Notes: generated from the letters alone by a model not told the origin. A stretch of 64,000 bases of DNA from Candidatus Poribacteria bacterium (GCA_016215705.1 JACRIR010000150.1:47842-111841); one strand, 5' to 3'. Shown: positions 1-8,756, counted from the first letter of the stretch. Numbers and translations are program-made.

Positions 1-419
1 TGCTTGATCGATTTGCTGTAGGACTTCACTTCGGCGGAGACTGCCTCGACTGCTTTGTCGATTCCGCGCTTGAGGGCCATTGCGTTGGCGCCTGAAGCGA
101 GGACTTTCACGCCAGACCGTATCATGGACTGCGCGAGCACCGTGGCCGTGGTAGTGCCATCGCCTGCATCGTCCTGAGTTTTCGTCGCAACCTCGCGGAT
201 CAGCCGCGCGCCCATATTCTCGAAGGGGTCTTCCAATTCGATATCTTTGGCTATGGTCACGCCGTCGTTGATAATGGTCGGCGGCCCGAACTTCTTGTCA
301 AGAATTACGTAGCGGCCCCGCGGACCGAGAGTGATACGAACGACGCTGGCAAGCTTATCGACTCCTCTGAGCAGAGCCTTTCTTGCCTTTTCATCATACA
401 ACAGTTGCTTTGCCGGCAT
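1..419 (-). CDS. groEL: Chaperonin GroEL, N-terminal part (cut by window edge)
   Basis: The reverse-strand frame starts at the ATG at 417-419 and is open to the window edge, so only about the first 139 residues are present. They contain the GroEL equatorial-domain hallmarks: ITLGPRGR, a [24 protein letters not shown] segment and the nucleotide-binding [14 protein letters not shown]. Family knowledge: GroEL is the 60-kDa cytosolic ATP-dependent folding chamber that works with GroES. It lies 18 bp downstream of groES in the same orientation, the usual groESL operon order, and so should be under the CIRCE operator upstream of groES. The C-terminal part lies outside the window. Confidence 0.97.
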   Translation of the reverse strand, partial: MPAKQLLYDEKARKALLRGVDKLASVVRITLGPRGRYVILDKKFGPPTIINDGVTIAKDIELEDPFENMGARLIREVATKTQDDAGDGTTTATVLAQSMIRSGVKVLASGANAMALKRGIDKAVEAVSAEVKSYSKSIK

Positions 420-437
420 GTGGACCTCCAAGAGTAT

Positions 438-725
438 TTATTCCAGAATCGCAAGTATGTCTTTCTCGCTGAAAATCAGGTACTCCTCGCCTTCGATCTT
501 GACCTCGTTTCCTGAGTACTTGCTAAACAGAATCTTGTCACCGACCTTCACGCTGAGAGGCGAAATTTCGCCGCTCTTCAGTCTTTTTCCGGTCCCGATT
601 GCGACCACTTTACCTTCCTGCGGCTTTTCCTTTGCAGTATCGGGCAGGAACAGTCCGCCGGTAGTTTTTCCTTTGGCTTCGAGAACCTGGACGACGACAT
701 TGTCTTTGAGAGGTTTGAATTTCAT
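438..725 (-). CDS. groES: Co-chaperonin GroES
   Basis: A 95-residue protein of normal GroES length. It begins MKFKPLKDNVVVQVLEAKGKT, has the mobile-loop segment GLFLPDTAKEKPQEGKVVAIG and ends with the GEEYLIFSEKDILAIL signature. It forms the heptameric lid of GroEL in the cytosol. The start ATG at 723-725 has an AAAGGAGGG ribosome-binding site about 11 bases upstream. It is the first gene of the groESL operon, behind the CIRCE/promoter pair at 780-843. Confidence 0.97.
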   Translation of the reverse strand: MKFKPLKDNVVVQVLEAKGKTTGGLFLPDTAKEKPQEGKVVAIGTGKRLKSGEISPLSVKVGDKILFSKYSGNEVKIEGEEYLIFSEKDILAILE

Positions 726-779
726 CTTACGCTTTCCCTCCTTTGGCTATCATGGAGATTAGTAGGGATATCGGGCCTG

Positions 780-806
780 CTAGCACTCACCTTGATCGAG
801 TGCCAA
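780..806 (-). promoter_or_regulatory. CIRCE operator (HrcA-type heat-shock control)
   Basis: Read on the minus strand this is TTGGCACTC, nine bases, then GAGTGCTAG. It matches the CIRCE consensus TTAGCACTC-N9-GAGTGCTAA with exact 9-bp spacing and one change near each outer end. It sits between the groES promoter and the groES start, where HrcA binding would block transcription at normal temperature. No hrcA gene is in the window, so the regulator is inferred. Confidence 0.93.
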
Positions 807-814
807 CGAGCGGC

Positions 815-843
815 ATAATAATACAATTCTGCCTGAAAATCAA
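815..843 (-). promoter_or_regulatory. Sigma-70-type promoter of groESL
   Basis: On the minus strand a -35 box TTGATT (838-843) is followed after 17 bp by a -10 box TATTAT (815-820). Transcription would start a few bases before or within the CIRCE operator at 780-806, giving the usual CIRCE-controlled layout. A second overlapping -10 candidate lies at 818-823. Confidence 0.7.
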
Positions 844-1441
844 TCAGAACTATTCAGTAATATAGCACTATAAAGAGATATTTCGCACTTATTAGCGTGT
901 AACAGCCGTATTCCGATGTGACAACAGCCCACACGGCGCGGCATGGCCGCAACTAACCAAATCCCGGGGAAACAGTCTCCGCAGGGCAAAGGGAGCGATG
1001 ACATGAACTGTGCACCCATAAGGTTTCTTGATCGGAGCCTGTCGGGGGACTCGTAATTCATTGCTTCGCTGTAACTTACGTGCGCAAGGCTCGCCTAAGG
1101 AATCACGACAGAGATTCAAGAGGTTAGAGCAGCGAGCACGACAGAGTTATCCACATTATCTTTTCCGATATCGCGCCAAGTATCGATGTTTTCCACATTA
1201 TCCACCATCCGTAAGCCCAAAACGGGAAATAGGTCTCGATCCCATGTCGTTATCCTATATCAACTAAGGATTTACACCAACCTTGTCGGCAAGCGACTGA
1301 GGGCTGGACTGCGGAAGAACTGTTGATTACACGGGGAAAACCGAATCTGCAGGGAATTGCGCCCCCGGTCGACTGATTGCCGGTGTGAGTTTATTTGCTA
1401 ACAAAGACGTGCAATTGGCATTTACGCCAATCTGGATCAGG
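844..1441. other. Gene-free stretch with AT-rich part and DnaA-box-like cluster
   Basis: About 600 bp between groES regulation and the 3' end of rsmA. No frame here looks coding: the short ORFs lack family motifs and convincing ribosome-binding sites. The left end (about 815-895) is AT-rich. Three DnaA-box-like 9-mers lie at 1147-1206 (separate entry). I see no tRNA-like or riboswitch-like element. Confidence 0.5.
1147..1206 (+). promoter_or_regulatory. Cluster of three DnaA-box-like sites
   Basis: TTATCCACA at 1147-1155 is a perfect consensus DnaA box. TTTTCCACA at 1189-1197 and TTATCCACC at 1198-1206 each differ by one base and lie end to end in the same orientation. An AT-rich stretch lies about 260 bp away near 815-895. 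This could be a replication-origin element or a DnaA-regulated or DnaA-titrating site. No dnaA or dnaN gene is in the window, so origin function is only a hypothesis. Confidence 0.45.
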
Positions 1442-2296
1442 TTATCTGCCTTCGGCAATAAGGAGTGTAAGTCGGATGAAGCCCTCGATGGGGATGACCT
1501 CAGCGCGAGAGTCAGGCGAGATGCCGCTGGTGCGAAGCACTTGTTCTAGAACCTCTTTGTCCGGGAGCGATGGGAATGTCCGGGCGAGCGCATTTATTAC
1601 TTTTTTCCGGCGCTGGGCGAACGCTGCGTTGACTATTTCGAAGAAAACTATCCGTTCCCTTTGGCCGAGCAGTGGTTCCTTCCTGATTGCAAGGTGTACA
1701 ATGGCGGATTTTACCTTGGGTTCAGGCTGGAAGCATTTGGGGGAAACCGTGCGCGCAAGGCGGGGGAACGCGTAGAGCTGGCAGGCTATGGACAGGATGC
1801 CATAGTTCTTGCCACCTGGCCGCGCAACGATTCGGTCCGCCACCTCTTTTTGCACCATGACAGTGAGGGATTCAAATCGGGCGTCGCTCTCGAGGAAACG
1901 CATCAACACGGGTGAAGTGATGTAGAAAGGAAGGTTCGAGACCATCTTCAGAGATTCCGGCGGACGACAAAAGCGGCAGATAAGTTCATTGGCGCGATGG
2001 TTCAGGATGTCGCCAATGAATATTGTGACGTGTGGGCTGTTCTCGAATCTCTCGTGGAGAGCCGGCTCGAAGGCGCGGTCTGTCTCTATGGCGAGCACTT
2101 CGCGCGCCCTATCGGCGAGCACTTCGGTGAGATCCCCGAGCCCTGCGCCAACCTCAATGACGGAGTCTTCGGAGCCGACGCAGGCTACGTCCGCCATCTT
2201 ACGGTTGATGTTGGGATCGAGCAAGAGGTTTTGCCCGAGGGACCTTTTTAATCTGATGTCGTATTTCTTCAGGAGTTCTACGGAGCGCAGTTTCAT
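1442..2296 (-). CDS. rsmA: 16S rRNA dimethyladenosine transferase RsmA/KsgA
   Basis: 284 residues, normal for the family. Visible motifs are RSLGQNLLLDPN near residues 18-28, the SAM-binding VIEVGAGLGDLTE near 46-58, the acidic IETD at the end of strand 2, and the catalytic NLPFYITSPV near 121-130 (NLPF in place of the commoner NLPY). It dimethylates the two adjacent adenines in the 3'-terminal hairpin of 16S rRNA, a late step in 30S maturation. The start at 2294-2296 gives the full N-terminal RSLGQ motif. The next gene upstream is pdxA, a neighbour it also has in many proteobacteria. Confidence 0.96.
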   Translation of the reverse strand: MKLRSVELLKKYDIRLKRSLGQNLLLDPNINRKMADVACVGSEDSVIEVGAGLGDLTEVLADRAREVLAIETDRAFEPALHERFENSPHVTIFIGDILNHRANELICRFCRPPESLKMVSNLPFYITSPVLMRFLESDARFESLTVMVQKEVADRIVARPGGKNYGILSIACQLYAFPRLARTVSPKCFQPEPKVKSAIVHLAIRKEPLLGQRERIVFFEIVNAAFAQRRKKVINALARTFPSLPDKEVLEQVLRTSGISPDSRAEVIPIEGFIRLTLLIAEGR

Positions 2297-2421
2297 TTGG
2301 ACTCTCTTATTCTTATCATTTCCGAATAAGCGGGAATCCGGACAATCCGGCGTGGGAACGACAAAGAAAAGCCCTTTCGCATTACATTTCTCTTTTTCCT
2401 ATGACGAGAAACCAGAACTCT

Positions 2422-3405
2422 TTATTTGGAGAGCCGAACCGCGAGTTTGATTGCCTGAACGAGGCTCTTCTCGGAAGCGATCCCCTTGCCGGCAATATCG
2501 TATGCCGTGCCATGATCAACGGAAGTGCGGACAAACGGCAGGCCGAGAGTGATATTCACGCCTTCGTCGAAGGCAACCATCTTGAAGGGCGCGAGCGCCT
2601 GGTCGTGATACATAGCGACCACGAGGTCATAAGCGCGATTGTACGCCGAGTAGAAGAGGCTGTCGGCTGGAAGGGGGCCGTTCGCGTCGACGCCCCGCTT
2701 TCGCGCCTGTCTAACCGCCGGCTCCACAATGCGCGAGTCTTCGTCACCAAAGGCGCCGTCCTCGCCCGCGTGCGGATTCAGAGCAGTGACTCCGACGCGC
2801 GGCTTGGGAAAGCCTAACTTTTTAAGTGAGTCGTTCGCGAGGAGAATGACGGAAAGAATCTGTTCGCTGCTAATCGCGAAAGCGACTTCTTTCAGAGGCA
2901 GGTGAGTAGTGACGAGAACAACCTTCAACCGCTTGCTCCAGAACATCATTGCGAAAGAGCGCGTGCTCGTCATTTCCGCTAGATACTCGGTGTGCCCGAC
3001 AAAAGCGCGGAAACCCGCCATACGGATGGCTGCCTTGCTCACGGGGGCCGTCACAAGAGCATCTATTTCGCCCCGGAGGGCTGCCCGGGTCGCCCCCTCC
3101 AGATAAGCAAGAGCCGCTTTCCCCGAAGCCGCGCTCGTCTCGCCGACACGAATATGCGGCGAGGTTTCCACTTCGACGACATCGATCGTTCCGAACTTGA
3201 ATGCGGCCTCGACGGGTGACCGAACGGAGTGGAATTGCCTCCCGATCGCGGCATGTAGACTAAGACCGGTGAGAAAACCGGCAGTTCCGAAAACCAGGGG
3301 ACTACACATCGCTTGGATTCGGGGGTTTCGGAGAGCCTTGTAGATGACCTCGGGGCCGATTCCGGCGGGGTCGCCCATCGTAATTCCGATAACTGGCCTG
3401 GTCAA
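2422..3405 (-). CDS. pdxA: 4-hydroxythreonine-4-phosphate dehydrogenase PdxA
   Basis: 327 residues, normal PdxA length. It opens with GITMGDPAGIGPEV (residues 7-20). Metal-ligand regions include GHTEYLAEM, MYHDQALAPFKM and GTAYDIAGKG. The enzyme oxidises 4-phosphohydroxy-threonine in the DXP-dependent route to pyridoxal phosphate (vitamin B6); it is cytosolic and NAD-dependent. Its start overlaps the kdsB stop by 4 bp (ATGA type), so the two are translationally coupled. The 125 bp to rsmA contain a degraded 'cgggaatccgg' repeat. Confidence 0.95.
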   Translation of the reverse strand: MTRPVIGITMGDPAGIGPEVIYKALRNPRIQAMCSPLVFGTAGFLTGLSLHAAIGRQFHSVRSPVEAAFKFGTIDVVEVETSPHIRVGETSAASGKAALAYLEGATRAALRGEIDALVTAPVSKAAIRMAGFRAFVGHTEYLAEMTSTRSFAMMFWSKRLKVVLVTTHLPLKEVAFAISSEQILSVILLANDSLKKLGFPKPRVGVTALNPHAGEDGAFGDEDSRIVEPAVRQARKRGVDANGPLPADSLFYSAYNRAYDLVVAMYHDQALAPFKMVAFDEGVNITLGLPFVRTSVDHGTAYDIAGKGIASEKSLVQAIKLAVRLSK

Positions 3406-4160
3406 TTGGATTGCCTTCTTTGCGCAAACAGGGCGCGGACTCGTTCGAGATCGGCGAGGGTCTCGACGCTTATGGACTCATAGTTTGTTGTGAGCGCTTT
3501 GATGCGGACTCCGGCCTCGAGGGCGCGGAGTTGCTCGAGCCTTTCCGTCAGCTCGAGCGCGGACTGCGGCATTCTTGAGAACTCGAGGAGAAAATCGCGC
3601 CTGAACGAATACATCCCTACGTGTTTGAAAACCGGCCAGCATTTCCCGGGCGTCTCGAATTCGGACCGGTTGAGATAAGGGATGGGCGCGCGGGAGAAAT
3701 ATAGCGCATAATCATCTTTGTCGCAGACCACTCGAGCGTTGTTTGGGTTCACAAAGCCCTCATACGAATCGATCTGTCTCTTCAGGGTTCCCATCTTTAT
3801 CGAAGGATTTTCAAACATCATGTTTATCAGAAGATCGACCGCTGCCGGGTCGACAAAGGGCTCATCGCCTTGCACGTTTACGTACACATCGGCATCCGTT
3901 TTCAGCGCCACCTCGGCCATGCGATCAGTGCCGGAATTGTGTTGCGGAGATGTCATTACTACCTTGCTCCCGAAGCGTTCGCATGCCTGCTTGATTCGCT
4001 CGTCGTCCGTCGCGATCAGGCAGTCGGATGCCTTCTGAGAGAGGCGGGCGCGGTCATACACATGTTGAACCAGCGGCTTGCCTTCGATCTCGGCCAGGGC
4101 TTTTCCCGGCAGACGGGTGGAGCCATAGCGTGCGGGTATGACAACAATTGCCTTTTGCAT
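3402..4160 (-). CDS. kdsB: CMP-Kdo synthetase (3-deoxy-manno-octulosonate cytidylyltransferase)
   Basis: 252 residues. The N-terminal nucleotidyltransferase signature is VVIPARYGSTRLPGKAL (residues 6-22), followed by the metal-binding VYVNVQGDEPFVDP segment and a late ALEAGVRIKALTTNYESISVET region typical of KdsB. It activates Kdo with CTP for transfer to lipid A. It belongs with kdsA (17,120), the Kdo-kinase-like gene (17,955) and the heptose genes, marking the region as LPS inner-core synthesis. Its 3' end overlaps pdxA by 4 bp. Confidence 0.96.
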   Translation of the reverse strand: MQKAIVVIPARYGSTRLPGKALAEIEGKPLVQHVYDRARLSQKASDCLIATDDERIKQACERFGSKVVMTSPQHNSGTDRMAEVALKTDADVYVNVQGDEPFVDPAAVDLLINMMFENPSIKMGTLKRQIDSYEGFVNPNNARVVCDKDDYALYFSRAPIPYLNRSEFETPGKCWPVFKHVGMYSFRRDFLLEFSRMPQSALELTERLEQLRALEAGVRIKALTTNYESISVETLADLERVRALFAQRRQSN

Positions 4161-4177
4161 GTCAGAATCTCACCCAT

Positions 4178-4209
4178 GGAATTGCGCAAACAAATTCGCA
4201 CCTACAAAA
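4178..4209. repeat. 32-bp dispersed repeat, copy 1
   Basis: GGAATTGCGCAAACAAATTC, continuing as GCACCTACAAAA, lies just upstream of kdsB. A copy with four mismatches is at 34,507-34,538 upstream of acpS, where part of it is also present inverted (GGTGCGAATTTG, 34,582-34,593). Both copies are intergenic. Its function is unknown; a dispersed intergenic repeat family is the simplest reading. Confidence 0.6.
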
Positions 4210-4325
4210 CAAGAGAAAAAGGGAATGACTGCTTCATGCTCAGAGTCTCTGCTTTTCCAACCGGGAACCCTTCTGATCCCTTTTGACCTTTTCCTTATTG
4301 CTCCCTTGTTCTTTACCCTTTCGTC

Positions 4326-6182
4326 TCAGCTTTTCGCGACCTCGACCGACACGGGTTCGGGGGGAGCGAGGAATTGCTTGTCGTAGAGGCCTCTGTATAT
4401 TGCGCTTGTCGCGTAAAGGCTCGCATGCGGGCCCACTGCCTCGATATGCCCCTTGTCGAGCACCACTATCTTGTCCGCGTTTTGGATTGTTGACAGGCGA
4501 TGCGCGATTACAAAGGTGGTGCGTCCCTTGATCAGCCGCGCGATGGCCTCCTGAATCAAGGATTCGCTTTTGCTGTCAAGCGACGAGGTGGCCTCGTCGA
4601 GCACGAATATGGCCGGGTTCTTAAGTATTGTGCGCGCGATCGCAAGTCTCTGACGTTGACCACCCGACAAGAGCATGCCTCTCTCTCCTATCATTGTGTC
4701 GTAACCGTCGGACAACTCTTCTATGAACTCGTGCGCATTCGCAGCTTTGGCCGCCTCGACGATCTCCTCTCGTGAATAATCTCTTCTGCCAAAGGAGATG
4801 TTATTTGCGACTGTGTCGTTGAAGAGAATGGTCTCTTGCGTGACGAGCCCGATTTGCGAGCGAAGCGAGGACTGTTTGACCGACCGGATGTCCATGCCGT
4901 CGATGCGAATGCCTCCCTCAGAGACGTCGTAGAAGCGAAGCAGCAGATTGATGAGGGTTGTCTTGCCGGCGCCGCTGAAGCCCACGAGCGCGATAGTTTC
5001 ACCCGGCCGAGTCTCGAAGTCCACACAATTGACAACCGTGTTCTTGCCGTCGTAGCTGAAACTGATATGATCGAAGACAACCTCTCCCCTGATGGGAGGC
5101 ATATCCGCCGCGTCGGGAGGGTCTTTGATTCCCGGCAACTTATCCATGAATTCGAATACGCGCACGGCTCCCGCAAGGCTCGCCTGTATCTCACCCACTG
5201 CCTTGGATAACGTCCGCAGAGGATTCAAGACCGAGCCGAGCGCCGCATAGAACGTAAGGAAACCGCTTATCGACATCTTGCCCGACAACACGTCGCGCCC
5301 GCCGAGAAGGATAAATAAGGCGACAGCGAGGGCAGCTATGATCTCGACGAGGGGCGCCATGAGTTCGCGCGCCTGGACGGCGCGCATGGTGTTTTTCAAG
5401 AGCCGTCCGTTCTCGGCGCGGAACCGCTCGCGCTCGTAGTTCTCCATCACGAACGATTTTATTATTTTGATGCCGAAGAGCGATTCTTGAAGGAGGGAGA
5501 GAATATTGGCCGTGTTGCGGAGACTCTTGCGCGTATTCTTTTTGACGCGGCGCCCGAACTGGCTGACGGCGTAGCCAAATACGGGCAATCCTACGACGGC
5601 TATGGTTGCAAGCCTGGGATTCAGGACGAAAGCGATAATGAGGGCCGCCGTTATGTTGAGCGGCTCAAGAACCATCTTGTCGAGGATAATCACGGCGCCG
5701 CGCTGAATCAAGGCGGCATCGTTATTCAAAACGGAAATCGTGTTGCCGACTCCCTGTTGCGTGAAGAAGGACAATGATTGGTTCATGATCCTATCATGTA
5801 ACTGAACGACGATGTCCATGCGTATCCGATTTGCCAAGTATGCGGCAGTATAGCCCTGCACGAATTTAAAGACGGCGCGAAGGCACGCGAGGACAACGAT
5901 TACCAGCACAATCATGATGAGCAGATCAGATTTGTCGCGATCCAGCAGGCTCTGGATTCCGTTGAGCAACGCGCCGCCATACTCTGTGTTCATGAACGGC
6001 AAGTTCCGGTAGGCATCGAGGTCAAATTTGCCAAAGAGCAGGTCGCCAGCAGGCAGGATGCCGCCGATGGCCCCGGCGAAGGAACTCGCCACGAGCAAAG
6101 AGCTGAGAACCGTCAGGAGAACCAGCCACTTGTATGGCTTGAGATACGAAAGGATTCTGAGATATTTTCTTAGGTCGTTCAT
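4326..6182 (-). CDS. msbA: MsbA-like lipid/LPS ABC exporter (fused TMD-NBD)
   Basis: 618 residues with the half-transporter layout. A transmembrane domain fills about residues 15-340. The ATPase domain has Walker A GFSGAGKTT (401-409), the signature LSGGQRQRLA (from 505), Walker B FVLDEATSSLD and the H-loop VIAHRLSTI. Family knowledge: MsbA flips core-lipid A across the inner membrane. The assignment as MsbA, rather than another lipid or drug exporter, rests on context: it overlaps by 4 bp the first of five glycosyltransferases in an LPS-core locus. The gene symbol is likely rather than proven. Confidence 0.85.
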   Translation of the reverse strand: MNDLRKYLRILSYLKPYKWLVLLTVLSSLLVASSFAGAIGGILPAGDLLFGKFDLDAYRNLPFMNTEYGGALLNGIQSLLDRDKSDLLIMIVLVIVVLACLRAVFKFVQGYTAAYLANRIRMDIVVQLHDRIMNQSLSFFTQQGVGNTISVLNNDAALIQRGAVIILDKMVLEPLNITAALIIAFVLNPRLATIAVVGLPVFGYAVSQFGRRVKKNTRKSLRNTANILSLLQESLFGIKIIKSFVMENYERERFRAENGRLLKNTMRAVQARELMAPLVEIIAALAVALFILLGGRDVLSGKMSISGFLTFYAALGSVLNPLRTLSKAVGEIQASLAGAVRVFEFMDKLPGIKDPPDAADMPPIRGEVVFDHISFSYDGKNTVVNCVDFETRPGETIALVGFSGAGKTTLINLLLRFYDVSEGGIRIDGMDIRSVKQSSLRSQIGLVTQETILFNDTVANNISFGRRDYSREEIVEAAKAANAHEFIEELSDGYDTMIGERGMLLSGGQRQRLAIARTILKNPAIFVLDEATSSLDSKSESLIQEAIARLIKGRTTFVIAHRLSTIQNADKIVVLDKGHIEAVGPHASLYATSAIYRGLYDKQFLAPPEPVSVEVAKS

Positions 6183-7282
6183 CGATTCTTCAAGAGGTTC
6201 TGATAGACCGCGATTGTGCCCTCGACCATGCGGTCAGCCGTAAACCTGTTCATGACCATCGCGCGTCCTGCGTCCGCCAGCCTCCGCGCTTTCTCCGGAT
6301 TCCCGAGAAGGCCGACGATGGCTTCGGCCAATGCCGGCGGGTCTTTCGGAGGAACCAGCAAACCGGTCTTGTCGTTCACGATAATTTCCGGTATTCCACC
6401 CGCCGTCGTTCCAATCACCGGTCGCCGGAGCATCATGGCGTCCAGGATCGAGGTATTCAGGCCTTCCATATGAGACGGAACGACAAACACATCAAACGCC
6501 GAGATGTATTTGTCGGCATCGGGTCGAAATCCCGGAAACATTATAACATCCCCCACTGACAATTGAGAAGCGAGTGACTTCAGCGAATCCCGCAGTTCGC
6601 CGTCACCCACAATGACAAATCTGGTTGAAGGGATTCGCTGAAGGACAAGCGGAACGGCTTCTATCAGGAACCGATGCCCCTTGTGGTCGACCAGCGCCCC
6701 CACGTTGCCGACAAGGCTGAGGTCCGCAGGAAGTCCGAGTGACCGCCTGATCTCGACGCCAAAACCGGGATGGTTGCGTGGCTCGACTCCGCTGTAGACG
6801 ATGGAAACCTTTTCAATGCTCACTCCTCCGGATACGAGCACGCTCTTCACGGCTTCAGAAATGGCGATGTAGTGGTCTACACGCCACCGGTATTTCAGGG
6901 CGGGCAATCCGAACGGCTTCCGATTAATGGGGAAATCCACTCGCCTCGATACTACGCAGACGGGTTTACGATTGAAAGCGCAAGCCATGCAGCCTAGAGC
7001 ATGCGCATGGGCCGTGTGCATGTGAACGACATCGAAATGCCCATCGTTGACAAGTCCGGCTATTCGACGCGAAGCCGGCACGTCGATCTCCCCGCGCATC
7101 CGTACGGAATGGACGCGGATGCCTAATTCGCGGACGCGCTCACCAAGCGCGCTCTTAGGCTGAGCGACCAATTCGGCTCGATGGCCTCGCTCGTTGAGTC
7201 CTCTGAGGAGGTAATACACCTGTTTTTCGCCGCCGCGCCAGGTGGCCTGGTCGTTAATGTGAAGCGATGCGATGGAAGTCAC
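6179..7282 (-). CDS. GT4-family glycosyltransferase
   Basis: About 367 residues with two Rossmann domains (GT-B fold). The N-terminal glycine-rich TWRGGEKQVYYLLRGL binds the acceptor side. The C-terminal donor site VVPSHMEGLNTSILDAMMLRRP carries the GT4 E-x7-E pattern. I place the start at the GTG at 7280-7282. The reading frame opens further to a TTG at 7330, but that extension only re-reads the truncated methyltransferase fragment (7254-7472) in another frame. It should add a sugar to the LPS core; the sugar cannot be told. Its stop overlaps the MsbA-like start by 4 bp. Confidence 0.85.
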   Translation of the reverse strand: MTSIASLHINDQATWRGGEKQVYYLLRGLNERGHRAELVAQPKSALGERVRELGIRVHSVRMRGEIDVPASRRIAGLVNDGHFDVVHMHTAHAHALGCMACAFNRKPVCVVSRRVDFPINRKPFGLPALKYRWRVDHYIAISEAVKSVLVSGGVSIEKVSIVYSGVEPRNHPGFGVEIRRSLGLPADLSLVGNVGALVDHKGHRFLIEAVPLVLQRIPSTRFVIVGDGELRDSLKSLASQLSVGDVIMFPGFRPDADKYISAFDVFVVPSHMEGLNTSILDAMMLRRPVIGTTAGGIPEIIVNDKTGLLVPPKDPPALAEAIVGLLGNPEKARRLADAGRAMVMNRFTADRMVEGTIAVYQNLLKNR

Positions 7283-7472
7283 GCCGGACTTTAACCCTTC
7301 TTCTTTCGTGCGCGCAGATGACGCGGTCAAACACGCCGGTTTCCAGCGGCCAGGGCGTCACATTCAAGTCGTGTATTATGTCAGCATGGGAATACGGGTT
7401 GAAATCGATGCCTGTGGCCCCTTGAGCTTTCTTGGTTCCGCACCCGAGATGCAGTGTTCTGGAATCGCTCAT
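7254..7472 (-). pseudogene. Truncated class I SAM methyltransferase remnant
   Basis: 72 codons beginning MSDSRTLHLGCGTKKAQGA, continuing with TGIDFNPYSHADIIHDLN and FDRVICAH. This is the start of a class I methyltransferase (motif I LHLGCG, the acidic residue of motif II, and the beginning of motif IV). After 'VICAH', where the family normally reads V-L-E-H, it turns into unrelated basic residues and stops. The whole C-terminal two thirds is missing. Its ATG overlaps the stop of the upstream glycosyltransferase (ATGA), as in an intact operon gene, so it probably lost its 3' part by deletion up to the next gene. Confidence 0.65.
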
Positions 7473-8677
7473 GTTCGCAAGAAACCTTCCACCCGGTCGA
7501 GGAAATGACGTTGAGTAAACATCGCCTCAACTCTCTCCCTGCCGGCTCGCCCCATTCTTTGAATCCTTTCGGTATCATCCCACAGGGACGCAATGGCCTC
7601 AGCGACTTTTTCGGGGTCAAACGGATTGACCAGGAGCCCTGTTTGATTGTGCGAAACTATCTCGGACACCCCTCCGTGATCTGAAACGATGGGCGGGACA
7701 CGATGACTCATGGACTCCGCTGCGATCAGTCCGAAGGGCTCGTCGACAGGGATATAGACAGTCAGCCGGGCCTTCTTGTATGCGTCTGCCAGCTCGAAGT
7801 CGTCGAGGAATCCAAGAAACTCAACTTGCGACGTGAGGTTCCTCTCCCTCACCAGCACTTCCAATTCAGCGCGGGAAGGCCCCTGCCCCGCGATCTTCAA
7901 GCGGATATCAGTGCGGCCCATTTTCGCAGAGAGCAGATGGAGAGCCTCGATAACGTTGTGAACGTTCTTTTTTCCTCGCAGAGGGGAGACGGTTAACAAA
8001 TAGTCACCCGGCTGCGGCAGTCGAACATCCGGACACACAGGTATCCCGGGATAGCAGACTTTGACCGGCGCTTCGAACGCTCGTGAAATGTTGTCTGCGC
8101 TGAATTCGCTGTTCGCCAATATGAGATCGATCTGTTTGACGGCATCTCTGTCCCATAAGATTTGCCGGCGACTCTTCCAACTGTTCTCGCCACGAATGCG
8201 ACTCTCAACACATTTGCGCAAATGTTCATTATACAAAGGATTCTGACAATACCTGGCATGATCGACTATGTGACGGTCGGTTATCTTCCAATAATATTTC
8301 CGGGCAGGCTCTTGAAGGTACCAGATGATGCGACAGTTGACGCCTTTTCCTCTTCTTCTTGCGCGAGCGACCCAGAGATGGGTCGGAAAGAGGGAGCAGA
8401 AGACTACTTCATAGCCTGCGAGCAGACCTGATAACTGGTCACTGAAGTCGGCGACCTTCAACCGCTTGGAATTCACCATCCGCGAAAGAAAGCCGGGCTT
8501 GAGGAGAGATATGCTGAGCTGCACGCCGCCGTCTGCATTCCAAAGCTCCTCGCTGTAGTCAGTCGAAAAGAGGGTGACCGAGTAACCTCTCTCGGAAAGA
8601 CCACGCGCCATCCAGACCATCAGATTTTCTGCGCCGCCTTTGATTGCCAGCGACGGATGCACAACTGCGACTTTCAT
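7469..8677 (-). CDS. GT4-family glycosyltransferase
   Basis: About 402 residues, GT-B fold. The N-terminus is MKVAVVHPSLAIKGGAENLM. The donor-site motif near the C-terminus is VDEPFGLIAAESMSHRVPPIV with E-x7-E. I chose the ATG at 8675-8677 because GGGAGAGG lies about 11 bases upstream; an upstream in-frame GTG at 8698 has no such site. It probably adds a sugar to the growing LPS core oligosaccharide at the cytoplasmic face of the inner membrane. The donor is unknown. A methyltransferase remnant follows. Confidence 0.85.
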   Translation of the reverse strand: MKVAVVHPSLAIKGGAENLMVWMARGLSERGYSVTLFSTDYSEELWNADGGVQLSISLLKPGFLSRMVNSKRLKVADFSDQLSGLLAGYEVVFCSLFPTHLWVARARRRGKGVNCRIIWYLQEPARKYYWKITDRHIVDHARYCQNPLYNEHLRKCVESRIRGENSWKSRRQILWDRDAVKQIDLILANSEFSADNISRAFEAPVKVCYPGIPVCPDVRLPQPGDYLLTVSPLRGKKNVHNVIEALHLLSAKMGRTDIRLKIAGQGPSRAELEVLVRERNLTSQVEFLGFLDDFELADAYKKARLTVYIPVDEPFGLIAAESMSHRVPPIVSDHGGVSEIVSHNQTGLLVNPFDPEKVAEAIASLWDDTERIQRMGRAGRERVEAMFTQRHFLDRVEGFLRT

Positions 8678-8699
8678 ATTGACAAAGACCTCTCCCACT

Positions 8700-8732
8700 C
8701 GTCATTCCCCGGCTTGACCGGGAAGTCCATGA
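8700..8732. repeat. Dispersed 'gtcattccccgg' repeat
   Basis: The intergenic stretch between two glycosyltransferase genes reads GTCATTCCCCGGCTTGACCG followed by GGAAGTCCATGACGG. It holds the imperfect inverted pair CCCGG/CCGGG and belongs to the 'gtcattcc...ggaatcc' type of short dispersed repeat also seen at 18,150-18,295, 40,093-40,172, 49,600 and 57,120-57,230. Confidence 0.5.
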
Positions 8733-8756
8733 CGGTCTCTTTGGGGAACACCTCGA

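Noticed and set aside
331..762. 143-codon plus-strand ORF over groES
   Set aside because: It lies antisense to a clear groES and the CIRCE site and has no family motif.
840..1267. Several ORFs of 73-79 codons in the groES-rsmA gap
   Set aside because: No motif, no good ribosome-binding site, overlapping each other on both strands; treated as non-coding.
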